DNA of 64,000 nt from Pseudomonas sp. S31. Its GTDB lineage: Bacteria > Pseudomonadota > Gammaproteobacteria > Pseudomonadales > Pseudomonadaceae. The stretch covers positions 62,001 through 126,000 of the forward strand of contig NZ_JACVVE010000006.1 in NCBI RefSeq assembly GCF_016648105.1, written 5' to 3'. The stretch's first letter is position 1, and each line of letters starts with the position of its first letter. Under the pieces are notes generated by a model. The model did not search any database and was not told the DNA's origin. It saw only the letters and a program-made list of their open reading frames with translations. This document shows positions 53,456 through 63,035 of the stretch, one piece after another. The translations under genes and the position numbers were made by a program.

Positions 53456-54900
53456 AACCTGCCGTACACTTGAGCCCGCTGCTGCTGGCGGTATGGCTGG
53501 CCGGTTGCACCCTCGGGCCGGATTTCGAGCGCCCGGACAGCCAGGCGCCGGGACAGTGGGCGCCGTTGCAGGGCGAGGCCGCGCCAAGCCAGCCACGAGC
53601 CGAGCCGCTGGAGCTGCGCTGGTGGGACAGCTTTCACGACGCCCGCCTGAGTGCGCTGATCCAGCGGGTAGCCGATAAAAACCTCGACCTGCAGATGGCC
53701 AGCGCGCGCTTGCTGCAAAGCCGCGCCCTGCGCAGCACCGTGGCCTCCGAACAGGCACCGTCGGTGGATGCCAACGTCGGCTACAGCCGAGCCCGTAACA
53801 GCGCCGAGGGCCTCAGCGATCCCTCCGGGCACGCCGGCAAGTCGGCGTTCAACCTGTGGCAGGGTGACTTGGTCGCAGGCTGGGAACTCGACCTCTGGGG
53901 CCGTGTGCGGCGTCAGGTCGAAGCAGCCGATGCCAGCGTCGAGGTGGCCGAGAACGACCGCCGTGGCGTGCTCCTGGCGTTGCTCTCGGAAACCGCCGGC
54001 AACTACATCCAGCTGCGTGCGGTACAGCACACCCTGCAGGTCACCCAAGACAACCTCAAGGTCGCCCAGCACAGCCTTAAGCTGTCCGAAGATCGCCAGG
54101 CCGAGGGTGTCGCCACCCGTCTGGACGTGGCCCAGGCCAGCGCCCAGGTGGCCTCCATCGAGGCCCGCCTGCCGACCCTGGAAGCCCGCCGCGACGACCT
54201 GGTCAACGCCCTCAGCCTGCTCGCCGCCGAGCCGCCGCGCAGCCTGCAGGCCGAGTTGCTGGCAGGCGGTGAGGTGCCGACGCCGCAGCAGACCTTCGCC
54301 ATTGGCCTGCCGTCGGAGCTGGCCGAGCGCCGCCCGGACATCCGCCAGGCCGAAGCGCGCCTGCATGCCGCCACGGCCAGCATCGGCGTGGCCAAGGCCG
54401 ACTTCTACCCGAGCATTCGCTTGTCGGGCAACGTCGGCTTCCAAGCCATGCAACTGGCGGACTTCGGCGCCTGGGATTCACGCCGCTTCGCTTTCGGCCC
54501 GCAGTTGTCGTTGCCGATCTTCGAAGGCGGCCGGCTCAAGGGCACCCTGCAACTGCGCGAGGCGCAGCAGCAGGAGGCGGCGTTGAACTACCGCAAGGTG
54601 GTGCTCGGTGCCTGGCATGAAATCGACGACGTGCTGCGTTTGTACAACGCCAGCCAGTTGCGCCGCGACCACTTGGCCGAGGCCGTGCGACAGAACCGCA
54701 TCGCCCTGGAAACCGCCCAGCGCCAGTACGTCGAAGGGGCCGTGGACTTTCTCAACGTGCTGACCGTGCAGGGCGCGTTGCTGGCCAGCGAAGAACAGTG
54801 GATCGACAGCTCGGCGGCGGTGTCGCAAGCACTGGTGGGCCTGTACAAGGCCCTCGGCGGCGGCTGGCAGGCGTTCGACGAGCAGGCTGGCAAGGCCTGA
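53452..54900 (+). CDS. Outer-membrane efflux lipoprotein (NodT family, second)
   Basis: 482 residues with a lipobox (LLAVWLAGC) and TolC-like repeats: ELRWWDSFHDARLSALIQRV, WELDLWGRVRRQVEAADASV, LAERRPDIRQAEARLHAAT and YVEGAVDFLNVLTVQGALLA. It is translationally coupled to the adaptor gene and completes the pump. Confidence 0.93.
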   Translation: MKPAVHLSPLLLAVWLAGCTLGPDFERPDSQAPGQWAPLQGEAAPSQPRAEPLELRWWDSFHDARLSALIQRVADKNLDLQMASARLLQSRALRSTVASEQAPSVDANVGYSRARNSAEGLSDPSGHAGKSAFNLWQGDLVAGWELDLWGRVRRQVEAADASVEVAENDRRGVLLALLSETAGNYIQLRAVQHTLQVTQDNLKVAQHSLKLSEDRQAEGVATRLDVAQASAQVASIEARLPTLEARRDDLVNALSLLAAEPPRSLQAELLAGGEVPTPQQTFAIGLPSELAERRPDIRQAEARLHAATASIGVAKADFYPSIRLSGNVGFQAMQLADFGAWDSRRFAFGPQLSLPIFEGGRLKGTLQLREAQQQEAALNYRKVVLGAWHEIDDVLRLYNASQLRRDHLAEAVRQNRIALETAQRQYVEGAVDFLNVLTVQGALLASEEQWIDSSAAVSQALVGLYKALGGGWQAFDEQAGKA

Positions 54901-54915
54901 TCGGGGGGCGCCGCG

Positions 54916-55374
54916 ATGCACCTGAGCTTGAACGGTAAACGTGCAGTGGTCTGTGGTTCTACCTCGGGCGTCGGCCTGGCCATCGTCATTGCCCTGGCTG
55001 ATGCGGGCGCCGAGGTGGTCGTCAATGGTCGTTGCCAGGAGCGGGTAGATGCTGCGCTCAGGGCCGTGCGCGAGCGTTTGCCGAGAGCGCGGATCATCGG
55101 CATCGCTGCGGATCTTGACGATGCCCAAGGCCTGCGCACCTTGATCGAGCGCGTGCCGCACACCGATATCCTGGTCGATACCCTGGGCCTTGGCGTGCCG
55201 CTGTGGCGCGACTATGCCGTAGGCATGGCCGAGCGCCGCTGGGGCCGGGTGGTCCTGCGTGCTGGCGGCGAGCGACTGGCTGCGGCCGGCGTCAGCGTGC
55301 ATCCGCTACCCTGGGGCGCAGCCGACGCTGTCGCTGCCCAGGTTGTGGCGCTTGCCCGCAGTGAGGTCGGCTAG
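54916..55374 (+). pseudogene. Truncated short-chain dehydrogenase
   Basis: 152-residue frame with an SDR start (LNGKRAVVCGSTSGVGLAIV, then DAGAEVVVNGR) and the DILVDTLGLGVP block in place of NNAG. It then jumps to WGRVVLRAGGERLAAAGVSV and ends. The Ser/Tyr-x3-Lys catalytic region and about 100 residues are missing compared with the 250-residue family. It could be a decaying gene, possibly with an internal deletion. Its stop shares the bases CTAG with the convergent intact SDR gene. Confidence 0.6.
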
Positions 55375-56183
55375 AGCGGGCGCAGCAAACCGAAGCGTTT
55401 GCGCAGCACCGCGTCCAGCAGGCGCTGGGGTAGCAGACGGGCGAGCAGGGGCAGCGCCGTGCTGCCATTGCCCAGGCGAACCAGCGCCGGGGCAGGAGAC
55501 TTGCGCGTGGCCGCCAGCACGCCCTGGGCGAACACCGCAGCGGGGGTCGGCTTGTCCTGCGAGGCGCGGGCGCGGGCGGCGACCTGCTCGCGCACTGGCC
55601 ACCACGGCGAGCTCGGCGTCAGCACCTGCGCGGCCTCGCGCTGGGCATTGCTGGCGAACTGCGAGGCGATCGCTCCTGGTTGCACTTCCATCACTTGAAT
55701 GCCGAACGGCGCCAACTCCAGGCGCAGGGCATCGCTCAGGGCGTGCACTGCCGCCTTGGAGGCGCAGTAGGCGCCGGCGAACGGGGTGACCAGCACGCCC
55801 GAGACGCTGCCGATGTTCACCACCAGACCGCGCGCGCGGCGCAGCAGCGGGAACAGCGCTCGGGTCACGCCGACCACGGCGAACACGTTGGTTTCGAATT
55901 GCTGACGCATGGCGTCCACGCCACCATCGAGCAGCGGGCCCATGGCGCCGTAGCCGGCGTTGTTGATCAGGATGTCGAGGGTTTCCAGTTCCTCGGCCAG
56001 GCGCGCCAGGGCCTCGCTGTCGTTCACATCCAGTTGCCGGGCGCTGAAGCCGGCGGCGCTCAGGCGTTCGACATCCTCCGCTTTGCGGGCGGTGGCCCAG
56101 ACATGGTGGCCGGCATCGCGGAAGGCGTCGGCCAGGGCGCGGCCGATGCCGCTGGAACAACCGGTGATGAGGACGGTGGGCAT
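55371..56183 (-). CDS. SDR-family oxidoreductase
   Basis: 270 residues: cofactor loop LITGCSSGIGRALADAF, LDILINNAGYGAMGPL, catalytic Ser in NIGSVSGVLVTPFAG and YCASKAAVHALSDALRLEL (Y-x3-K). Classical SDR; substrate unknown. Lone gene followed by the convergent SDR fragment. Confidence 0.9.
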   Translation of the reverse strand: MPTVLITGCSSGIGRALADAFRDAGHHVWATARKAEDVERLSAAGFSARQLDVNDSEALARLAEELETLDILINNAGYGAMGPLLDGGVDAMRQQFETNVFAVVGVTRALFPLLRRARGLVVNIGSVSGVLVTPFAGAYCASKAAVHALSDALRLELAPFGIQVMEVQPGAIASQFASNAQREAAQVLTPSSPWWPVREQVAARARASQDKPTPAAVFAQGVLAATRKSPAPALVRLGNGSTALPLLARLLPQRLLDAVLRKRFGLLRPL

Positions 56184-56213
56184 GGGGAAGGGCCTGTAGT
56201 CTGAGGGGGCTGT

Positions 56214-56290
56214 GCTGGCCTCTTCGCGGGTAAAACCCGCTCCTACAACGGTACTCCTGTAGGAGCGGGTTTACCCGCGAAGAGGCCAGC
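56214..56290. repeat. REP pair 6 (inverted, near-perfect palindrome)
   Basis: gctggcctcttcgcgggtaa is mirrored by its complement up to 56290, giving arms of about 32 bases around a short centre. It could form a very stable cruciform or hairpin. Confidence 0.92.
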
Positions 56291-56305
56291 ACTGGCAACG
56301 GAAAT

Positions 56306-56770
56306 CTAATTGGCAAATGTACCTTGCAGCCGCTCGGCACGAAACTCCAGGGTCTGCGGCCGATACCCGGAGCGCAGCGGCGGCAGCGGCAGGCAGTCTT
56401 TCCACTCGGCCCCCGGCTGCAAGTCGCCTGGGCCGCGATAGCGCGGTGCGTTGTAGGAGTTCTCGGCCAGGTTGACGGTATCGCCAGGGGCATAGGCGGC
56501 CACGCGCCAGCGCAGCTCGGTGAGCGGGACCTTGTTGCCGTTTTTCATGTGCACCTGCAAGGCGCGGTCGGCGGGGCACTGGTCGGGGGCATAGCTAAGG
56601 CGCAGGTCCAGGCGCGCCAGGCGCGAGGCTTCGCGGCTGTCCTGCCAGGCCACGAACAGCGCGACCAGGGCCAGGCCACACGCGGCCGCCAGGGAAATCG
56701 GCAGGGCCTTGGCCGGGTAGCGCAACAGCAGTACCAGCCAGGTGAGGATGAGAAAGGCACCGATGATCAT
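56306..56770 (-). CDS. Small membrane protein of unknown function
   Basis: 154 residues with two N-terminal hydrophobic segments (IIGAFLILTWLVLLLRYPAK and LPISLAAACGLALVALFVAW), then a soluble domain (LRLSYAPDQCPADRALQVHM, LTELRWRVAAYAPGDTVNL). Similar genes in Pseudomonas are often labelled multidrug transporter without evidence. Start 56770 is preferred over 56905. Flanked by two REP pairs. Confidence 0.75.
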   Translation of the reverse strand: MIIGAFLILTWLVLLLRYPAKALPISLAAACGLALVALFVAWQDSREASRLARLDLRLSYAPDQCPADRALQVHMKNGNKVPLTELRWRVAAYAPGDTVNLAENSYNAPRYRGPGDLQPGAEWKDCLPLPPLRSGYRPQTLEFRAERLQGTFAN

Positions 56771-56843
56771 GGGGCATTCAGACCTTGGTTGCGCGGGTCT
56801 GACCATCGTAGCCGGAAATGGTTGAAAGCGGGGAGGGCTTTGC

Positions 56844-56936
56844 CCTCCATTCGCGGGCAAGCCCGCTCCTACACGAACCGCGAAGGCAGTGGGCCATGCG
56901 ATCACTGTGGGAGCGGGCTTGCCCGCGAATGGGCCG
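56844..56936. repeat. REP pair 7 (inverted)
   Basis: Head-to-head copies of the gcgggcaagcccgctcc variant in the gap between algA and the small membrane gene. Confidence 0.9.
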
Positions 56937-56958
56937 CAACGCGGCCCCGGGATCTCAC

Positions 56959-58416
56959 TTACTGCGCGATGGTCTTCACCGACACGCCACGCTCGATCGG
57001 CGTCGAAGTACGCCCGTAGACATCCTCGAAACGCTCGATGTCATCCTCGCCCAGGTAGCTGCCGGACTGCACCTCGATGATTTCCAGCGGGATCTTGCCT
57101 GGGTTGCGCAGGCGGTGGATCGAGGCGATCGGGATGTAGGTCGACTGGTTCTCGGTGAGCAGGAACACGTTCTCGTCGCAGGTCACCTCGGCGGTGCCGG
57201 ACACCACGATCCAGTGCTCGGCGCGGTGATGGTGCATCTGCAGCGACAGGCTGGCGCCCGGCTTGACGGTGATGTGCTTGACCTGGAAGCGGCCGCCCAT
57301 GTCCACCGAGTCGTACGAGCCCCACGGGCGATACACTTCCAGGTGATTCTGGGTTTCGCTGCGGCCCTGCTCGTCGAGGGTCTTGACCATCTGCTTGACG
57401 CCCTGGACCTTGTCCTTGTGGGCGATCATCATCGCGTCCTTGGTCTCGACCACGACGATGTTCTCCAGGCCAATCACCGACACCAGCTTGCCGTTGCCGT
57501 GGATCATGCAGTTGCGGCTGTCCTGCACCACCACGTCGCCCTTGGTGACGTTGCCGTCGGCATCCTTGTCGTGCACCTCCCACAGCGACGACCAGCAGCC
57601 CACGTCGCTCCAGCCAGCCGACATCGGTACCACGCAGGCGCGCTGGGTCTTTTCCATCACCGCGTAGTCGATGGAGTTGTCCGGGCAGCAGGCGAAGGTG
57701 GCTTCGTCGATGCTAAGCACGTCGCCGTCCTCGTCGCTGCGCTCCAGGGCCAGCAGGCAGGTGTCGTAGATGTCCGCGTCGTGTTTCTTCAACTCTTCGA
57801 GGAAGCGGCTGGCGCGGAACAGGAACATGCCGCTGTTCCAGAAGTAGCCACCGGCGGCGACGAATTCGGCAGCGCGTTTTTCGTCGGGCTTCTCGACGAA
57901 CTGCGCGACCCGGGCCACGCCTTCGGGCAGCAGGGCGTCCTGGCTCGAGCGGATGTAGCCATAGCCGGTCTCAGGCTTGGTCGCCGGCACGCCGAACAGC
58001 ACCATCTCGCCATTCTCGGCGGCCACGGTGGCCAGGGCCAGGGCACGTTGCAGGGCCTTCTGGTCATCGATCACGTGGTCGGCGGGCAAGACCAGCATCA
58101 GCTCGTCGCGGCCTTCGTTGACCAGTTTCATCGCCGCCATGGCTACCGCTGGCGCGGTGTTGCGACCGAACGGTTCCATCATGATGCCTTGGGTGTCGAG
58201 GCTCAGGGCGCCCAGTTGCTCCTGGACGATGAACTTGTGGTCCTTGTTGCAAACCACCAGCGGCACGTCCATGCCTTCGAAGCGCAGGCGCTCGATGGTT
58301 TGCTGGAACAAGGTGTGTTCACCGGTCAGGGCCAGGAACTGCTTGGGGAACTGCTTGCGCGACAGAGGCCACAGACGCGAACCGCTACCACCAGAAAGAA
58401 TTACCGGGATCATCAT
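56959..58416 (-). CDS. algA: AlgA, mannose-1-phosphate guanylyltransferase/mannose-6-phosphate isomerase
   Basis: 485-residue bifunctional enzyme that makes GDP-mannose, the alginate precursor. The nucleotidyl-transfer signature is LSGGSGSRLWPLSRKQFPKQ; EPFGRNTAPAVAMAA and the FVEKPDEKRA loop follow. The C-terminal cupin isomerase domain has LQMHHHRAEHWIVVSGTAEV with its metal His residues. Last gene of the alg operon, 32 bases after algF. Confidence 0.96.
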   Translation of the reverse strand: MMIPVILSGGSGSRLWPLSRKQFPKQFLALTGEHTLFQQTIERLRFEGMDVPLVVCNKDHKFIVQEQLGALSLDTQGIMMEPFGRNTAPAVAMAAMKLVNEGRDELMLVLPADHVIDDQKALQRALALATVAAENGEMVLFGVPATKPETGYGYIRSSQDALLPEGVARVAQFVEKPDEKRAAEFVAAGGYFWNSGMFLFRASRFLEELKKHDADIYDTCLLALERSDEDGDVLSIDEATFACCPDNSIDYAVMEKTQRACVVPMSAGWSDVGCWSSLWEVHDKDADGNVTKGDVVVQDSRNCMIHGNGKLVSVIGLENIVVVETKDAMMIAHKDKVQGVKQMVKTLDEQGRSETQNHLEVYRPWGSYDSVDMGGRFQVKHITVKPGASLSLQMHHHRAEHWIVVSGTAEVTCDENVFLLTENQSTYIPIASIHRLRNPGKIPLEIIEVQSGSYLGEDDIERFEDVYGRTSTPIERGVSVKTIAQ

Positions 58417-58448
58417 GTTTCTCCAATAGTCGTTATGAGGCAGGGATA

Positions 58449-59096
58449 TCAGTTGCTAGCCACGGGGCGAGTTACCCACACCGGCGACAAGGCGTTGCCG
58501 GAACCGGTTACATACAGCACGGCGGCTTCGCCGCGCTCCAGGGCGACGGGTTTGACGTCGCCGACTTTCTTGTCTCCTGCGTACAGCGCCATGCTGACCT
58601 TGACCGGGTTGATTTCACGCTGGCCAGTGCCTTTGGCCGCCACCGGCTTGACCACTTCGGTCTTGCCGTCGGCGGTCTTGAGGGTCAGTTGCTGGTCGCT
58701 GAGGTTCTGCACGCGGACCAGGGCTTTCTGCTTGTTCTTGAACGGTGCTTCCTCGATCAGCTGCGGGGCGCCGTTGGCGTTGTTGACCAGGGTGTAGTAC
58801 TTGTCGGCGGCGAGCTTGACCGGGACGTTCTTGCCGCCGACCTGGGCGGTGTAGTCACCCCCGGGGAGGAAGCTGAAGTCGCTGCTGGCCTGGGCACCGA
58901 CCTGCTTGATCTGGGTGTTGCCGACGGTGGCGGCGGTCGGGCTGCTCGAGGCGTTGTACAGGCGCACGAAGGTCGAGCCTTTCGGTGCGCTTGGGCCGTA
59001 CAGCGCGGCGTCGGCACCCGCGAATGCCTGCATCGAGGCGAGAGACAGGCCGGCCGCGAGGGTGAGGGCTTTGGCAATGGAAGTCTTGGTAGTCAT
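58449..59096 (-). CDS. algF: AlgF, alginate O-acetylation protein
   Basis: 215-residue periplasmic protein needed to acetylate alginate. A signal peptide (ALTLAAGLSLASMQAFAG) precedes two small beta domains (STFVRLYNASSSPTAATVGN; ALVRVQNLSDQQLTLKTADG). Position between algJ and algA matches the classical operon. Confidence 0.93.
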   Translation of the reverse strand: MTTKTSIAKALTLAAGLSLASMQAFAGADAALYGPSAPKGSTFVRLYNASSSPTAATVGNTQIKQVGAQASSDFSFLPGGDYTAQVGGKNVPVKLAADKYYTLVNNANGAPQLIEEAPFKNKQKALVRVQNLSDQQLTLKTADGKTEVVKPVAAKGTGQREINPVKVSMALYAGDKKVGDVKPVALERGEAAVLYVTGSGNALSPVWVTRPVASN

Positions 59097-59117
59097 GTGC
59101 GTGTTCCTCTCTATCTA

Positions 59118-60275
59118 TCAGTGGTTCGTCCGGGTGGACGACAAGGCCAGGTTTTCTTCGGATTTACGGGCACCCTTCAGCTGCGCGATCCACTGCGGAT
59201 CGAAGCTGCTGAGGTCGTTCTTCATGGGTAGGTAACGTTCGGGGAATTCCCACACCACCACTTGTGGCGCGGCCTCCTTGAAGGCGTCGCTTTGCAGGTA
59301 CTTGAGCATCGGCAGCAGCGGGCCATGGCCGTCTTCGGCATAGTTGGCGACGTCGCTGCGCAGGGCCTGCTGCAGCGCGCCGAGGAAGTTCCAGTGGGGG
59401 TTGGCGCTGTAGCTGGTACCGACCAAGGCCACCGGGATCCGGGTGTCGGCGAACAAGGCGTCGCCGTCTTGGCCTTCGGCCGCAGCCGGGCGGGTGGTGC
59501 GTTGTTGCAGGTTGTCCGGCTGTGGCAGCAGGTCGCTGAACAGCGGGTCCAGCGGCAGGAAGTTGGTCAGGTCGCCCTTGTACGGCGCGCTGTCACCGGC
59601 TTCGGTGACGAAGGCCTCAGGCTCGCCGCTGAGCAGCTTCTGGCGGCTGACCGCTTCGGCCAAGGCTTGTGCCGCGACCTCGGCGCCCATCGGCGTCCAG
59701 TGAGTGTCGGTGCGCAGGAACACCTGGCCGCGGGCCTTGGCTTGCTCCATCGGTGCCATCAGGTCGGGTGCGAACACATTGGCCTGACGCGCCTGGGCGT
59801 GGAACTGGTTGTACAAGTCGTCGTGCAGGCTGGCCGGTTGTTCCTTGCCCAGGTACTCGGCGTAGATCCGCGCCTTGGCCGGGACGATCGCCAGCACCAG
59901 CTGGCTGCCATGCTTGCGCAGGGTGTCGCGCACGCCTTGGATCAGCGCCAGGTTCTCCTGCATCAGTTGCTCGGCACCGGCGGTGGGCTTGAACTCCTCG
60001 TCACTGAACAGCCATTGGTCGCGGCCCAGCACCACACCTGGGCGGCCTTCGTTGAACAGCTTGAAGTCCAGCGCCGCCCAGAGGTTGGTGCCCAGGCGCT
60101 TGATCGGGAACTGCTCGTCGTAGTGGGTCTCGGCGGCCTTGGCCAGCTTGCCGTTGAGCAGGGTCATCTGGCCGGTGCGGTTGAAGCTTTCCAGGCCGCC
60201 GACGGACCAGGCGCCGAGCCCGACCAGCAGGCCGAGGAACGACAGCGAATAGGTGATGCGTAATGTCCGGGTCAT
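59118..60275 (-). CDS. algJ: AlgJ, alginate O-acetylesterase-like protein
   Basis: 385-residue membrane-anchored SGNH-like enzyme. Motifs: Asp/His pair in LRTDTHWTPMGAEVAAQA and Ser in VALVGTSYSANPHWNF. It works with AlgI, AlgF and AlgX in alginate acetylation. Starts 10 bases after algI. Confidence 0.93.
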   Translation of the reverse strand: MTRTLRITYSLSFLGLLVGLGAWSVGGLESFNRTGQMTLLNGKLAKAAETHYDEQFPIKRLGTNLWAALDFKLFNEGRPGVVLGRDQWLFSDEEFKPTAGAEQLMQENLALIQGVRDTLRKHGSQLVLAIVPAKARIYAEYLGKEQPASLHDDLYNQFHAQARQANVFAPDLMAPMEQAKARGQVFLRTDTHWTPMGAEVAAQALAEAVSRQKLLSGEPEAFVTEAGDSAPYKGDLTNFLPLDPLFSDLLPQPDNLQQRTTRPAAAEGQDGDALFADTRIPVALVGTSYSANPHWNFLGALQQALRSDVANYAEDGHGPLLPMLKYLQSDAFKEAAPQVVVWEFPERYLPMKNDLSSFDPQWIAQLKGARKSEENLALSSTRTNH

Positions 60276-60285
60276 GGTCGTGGCC

Positions 60286-61743
60286 TCAGAACTGGAAGTA
60301 CAGGAACGGCGAGTAGCTCTGCGCCGAAAGCTTGAGGATGGAGGCGGCGAACAGCAGCAGGATCAGCGCGCGGGTCATGACCCGGGTCCAGTCCAGGCCG
60401 ATCGAGCCGTCGGCGTTGACCTGCACCGGGGTGGCCTTGGCTGTCGGCTTGGCGTTGCGGTAGAAGTCGCGCAGGCCGAAGAACGCCAGGGTCAGGTAGG
60501 CGATCACCAGGGTCGCCACCTGCAGGCCGGTGAGCTGGGCGCGGTTGAGTTCCGACAGCTGCCACTCGCCGAAGCTGAACATGGCGCCGTACATGCGGGC
60601 GGCGACGTGCAGGTTCTCGGCGCGGAAGATCACCCAGCCGACCACCACCAGGAGGAAGGTGAACGCCCACTTGATCGGGTTGAAGCGCTGCGGGTTGGTG
60701 TCGATGCCAAGCGCACGCTCGATCGCCAGCCACATGCCGTGCCAGGCGCCCCAGATGATGTAGGTGAAGTTGGCACCGTGCCACAGGCCGCCCAGCAGCA
60801 TGGTCAGGAACAGGTTGCGGTAGGTGTTGAAGGTGCCTTTGCGGTTACCGCCCAAGGTGATGTACAGGTAGTCGCGCAACCAGGTGGACAGGCTGATGTG
60901 CCAGCGGCGCCAGAATTCGGTGATCGACTGGCTGATATAGGGCTGCTTGAAGTTCTCCATGAAGCGGAAGCCCATCATCAGGCCCAGGCCGATGGCCATG
61001 TCGCTGTAGCCGGAGAAGTCGAAGTACAGCTGCGCGGTGTAGGCCAGGGCGCCGAGCCAGGCGTCACCGGTGGTGGGGTTCTGCAGGGCGAAGCAGTGGT
61101 CGGCGACCACCGCCAGGGTGTCGGCGATGAACACTTTCTTGATGAAGCCCTGCATGAAGCGGGTGCAGCCTTCGGAGAACTTGTCCAGGGTGTGGGTGCG
61201 GTTGTTGAACTGGTCGACCAGGTCCTTGAAGCGCAGCACGGGGCCGGCGATCAGGTGCGGGAAGATCGCCACGAACGCCGCGAAGTCGATCAGGTTGCGG
61301 GTGGCCGGGGTATCGCCGCGGTACACGTCGATGATGTAGCTGATCGACTCGAAGATGTAGAACGAGATGCCGATCGGCAGCAGCACGTGGGTGAGGATGA
61401 ACGGCTCCAGGCCAAACGAGGTGATGATCGCATTGAGGCTGTCGACGCCGAAGTTGGCGTACTTGAAGTAGCCGAGGATGGCCAGGTCGACGCCCACGCC
61501 GAGCAGCAACCAGCGCTGCGCAGGCTTGGTGCGCACGCCGGCGGCACCCACCTTGAGGCCGATCCAGTAGTTCCACAGGGTCACGCCGGCGAACAGGGCG
61601 AGGAAGTCCACCCGCCACCAGGCGTAGAAGATGTAGCTGGCGACCAGCAGCAGCAGGTTGCGATAGCGTTGCCCGCTCAGGTAGTACAAGCCGAGGAAGA
61701 TCGGCAAGAACAGGAACAGGAACACGTTGGACGAGAAGACCAT
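60286..61743 (-). CDS. algI: AlgI, MBOAT-family acetyl transfer protein
   Basis: 485-residue inner-membrane MBOAT protein that passes acetyl groups across the membrane for alginate O-acetylation. The conserved His pair is in LLGGLWHGANFTYIIWGAWH; other blocks are FLFLPIFLGLYYLSG and YFDFSGYSDMAIGLGLMMGF. REP pair 8 lies just upstream, separating it from algL. Confidence 0.95.
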   Translation of the reverse strand: MVFSSNVFLFLFLPIFLGLYYLSGQRYRNLLLLVASYIFYAWWRVDFLALFAGVTLWNYWIGLKVGAAGVRTKPAQRWLLLGVGVDLAILGYFKYANFGVDSLNAIITSFGLEPFILTHVLLPIGISFYIFESISYIIDVYRGDTPATRNLIDFAAFVAIFPHLIAGPVLRFKDLVDQFNNRTHTLDKFSEGCTRFMQGFIKKVFIADTLAVVADHCFALQNPTTGDAWLGALAYTAQLYFDFSGYSDMAIGLGLMMGFRFMENFKQPYISQSITEFWRRWHISLSTWLRDYLYITLGGNRKGTFNTYRNLFLTMLLGGLWHGANFTYIIWGAWHGMWLAIERALGIDTNPQRFNPIKWAFTFLLVVVGWVIFRAENLHVAARMYGAMFSFGEWQLSELNRAQLTGLQVATLVIAYLTLAFFGLRDFYRNAKPTAKATPVQVNADGSIGLDWTRVMTRALILLLFAASILKLSAQSYSPFLYFQF

Positions 61744-61826
61744 TCCCGGTTCTCCTTATTGTTCACAGCACGGGGCAAAGCGCCCCCCAAACCCCCCACG
61801 CGAACGTGGCGGATCACTTAGATCTC

Positions 61827-61915
61827 TGTAGGAGCGGGTTTGCCCGCGAAGCGGCCGGCACAGGCACCGCACATGGCAGGCCCGGCCCTTTCGCGGGTGA
61901 ACCCGCTCCTACAGG
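61827..61915. repeat. REP pair 8 (opposite, tail-to-tail orientation)
   Basis: The left copy reads ctgtaggagcgggtttgccc and the right copy ends cgggtgaacccgctcctaca. The copies therefore face away from each other, the reverse of the other seven pairs. It sits inside the alg operon between algL and algI. Confidence 0.85.
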
Positions 61916-61924
61916 GGTATTGCG

Positions 61925-63028
61925 TTACTTGTTCAGCATTGCACTCGGGTCGTAGACCCGGGTCAGGTTGCCGCCGAGGCGGAAACTGTCGAAGGGCTGC
62001 ATGCCGCGTTTGCGCTGGAGGGTTTCGCCACCGCAGGCGTACAACGTGCAGTAGGGCTCCATCCAGGCGTACTTGCTGTCGATCTTCAGGTCACTCATGT
62101 CTTGCTTCTCGCCGTTGCGTGCCTTGAACGCGCTCGGGTCCTTCGAACCGAGCAATACCCGTTTGGCCAGGCGCTGCAGGGCGTTGTCGTTCTCGCCGCG
62201 CACGTCCACGCCGTTGGCCTGGGCGAAGCTGGCGATCATCGCCAGCGGCGGCAGGGCATAGTTGTGGTAGGCCAGGGCGCGTTGCTTGCGCTTGAGTTCA
62301 TTGGGCAGGAAGCCCTGGGCGTCGACCTGGTTGGCACCGACGCGGTATTCCTTCACGGCCCAGTCGAACAGGTCGCGGCGGTCGGTGGCCACCGAGGTGG
62401 CCATCACCGACCAGGCAGCCCAGTAGCTGTGGTTGTTGATCTTCTCCAGGGGCAGGTCGCTCCAGTCACGCACGGTCTGCTCGGCCAGGCGGGCGAACCA
62501 CTTTTCGATCACTTCGGCCTCGGCCTGGTGCGCGGCCAGTGGCTGCGAGTTGGAGAACTTCAGGCGCAGCCACGAACCGCTCATGCTGCCCAGGGCCCAT
62601 TTGCGGATCGACTTGCCGGTGTGGTTGAAGTCGGTGGACATCAAGGCATTGGCCCGTGCCCAGGTGCCGAGCCAGGTCAGGGTGCAGTCGAGTTGCGCCG
62701 GGCGGCCGTCGCGCATGTACTGGCCGACCATCTTGCTAACGCCTTTTTCCAGCGTGGTGATGTTGGCAGTGGAGTCACGGAAGGCTTTTTCCGATGCCAC
62801 GTTGAGCGTCGCACGCGCCTTGTCCGAGCCTTCGTACTTGCTGCGAAACTGCAACGCGCCGGTGTAGGGCGTTGGCGCGGCTTCGCAGCGGAAGTTGCCG
62901 TCGCTGGTCTTGAGCTTTTCGATGCCTTCGTAGTAGCCCTGCGGGGGTACCAGCGCAGCATGCGCGGCACCACTGCAGAGCGCCAGGGCGATCAGGGTGG
63001 GGCTGAAGATTCGCTTGATCAGGGTCAT
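61925..63028 (-). CDS. algL: AlgL, alginate lyase
   Basis: 367-residue periplasmic polysaccharide lyase (PL5) that degrades alginate in the periplasm during synthesis. Signal peptide ([14 protein letters not shown]), then the catalytic region [18 protein letters not shown] with the essential Asn-Asn-His, followed by [20 protein letters not shown] and [20 protein letters not shown] with the conserved Tyr/His. It follows algX by seven bases. Confidence 0.95.
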   Translation of the reverse strand: MTLIKRIFSPTLIALALCSGAAHAALVPPQGYYEGIEKLKTSDGNFRCEAAPTPYTGALQFRSKYEGSDKARATLNVASEKAFRDSTANITTLEKGVSKMVGQYMRDGRPAQLDCTLTWLGTWARANALMSTDFNHTGKSIRKWALGSMSGSWLRLKFSNSQPLAAHQAEAEVIEKWFARLAEQTVRDWSDLPLEKINNHSYWAAWSVMATSVATDRRDLFDWAVKEYRVGANQVDAQGFLPNELKRKQRALAYHNYALPPLAMIASFAQANGVDVRGENDNALQRLAKRVLLGSKDPSAFKARNGEKQDMSDLKIDSKYAWMEPYCTLYACGGETLQRKRGMQPFDSFRLGGNLTRVYDPSAMLNK

Positions 63029-63035
63029 GGTCGCC

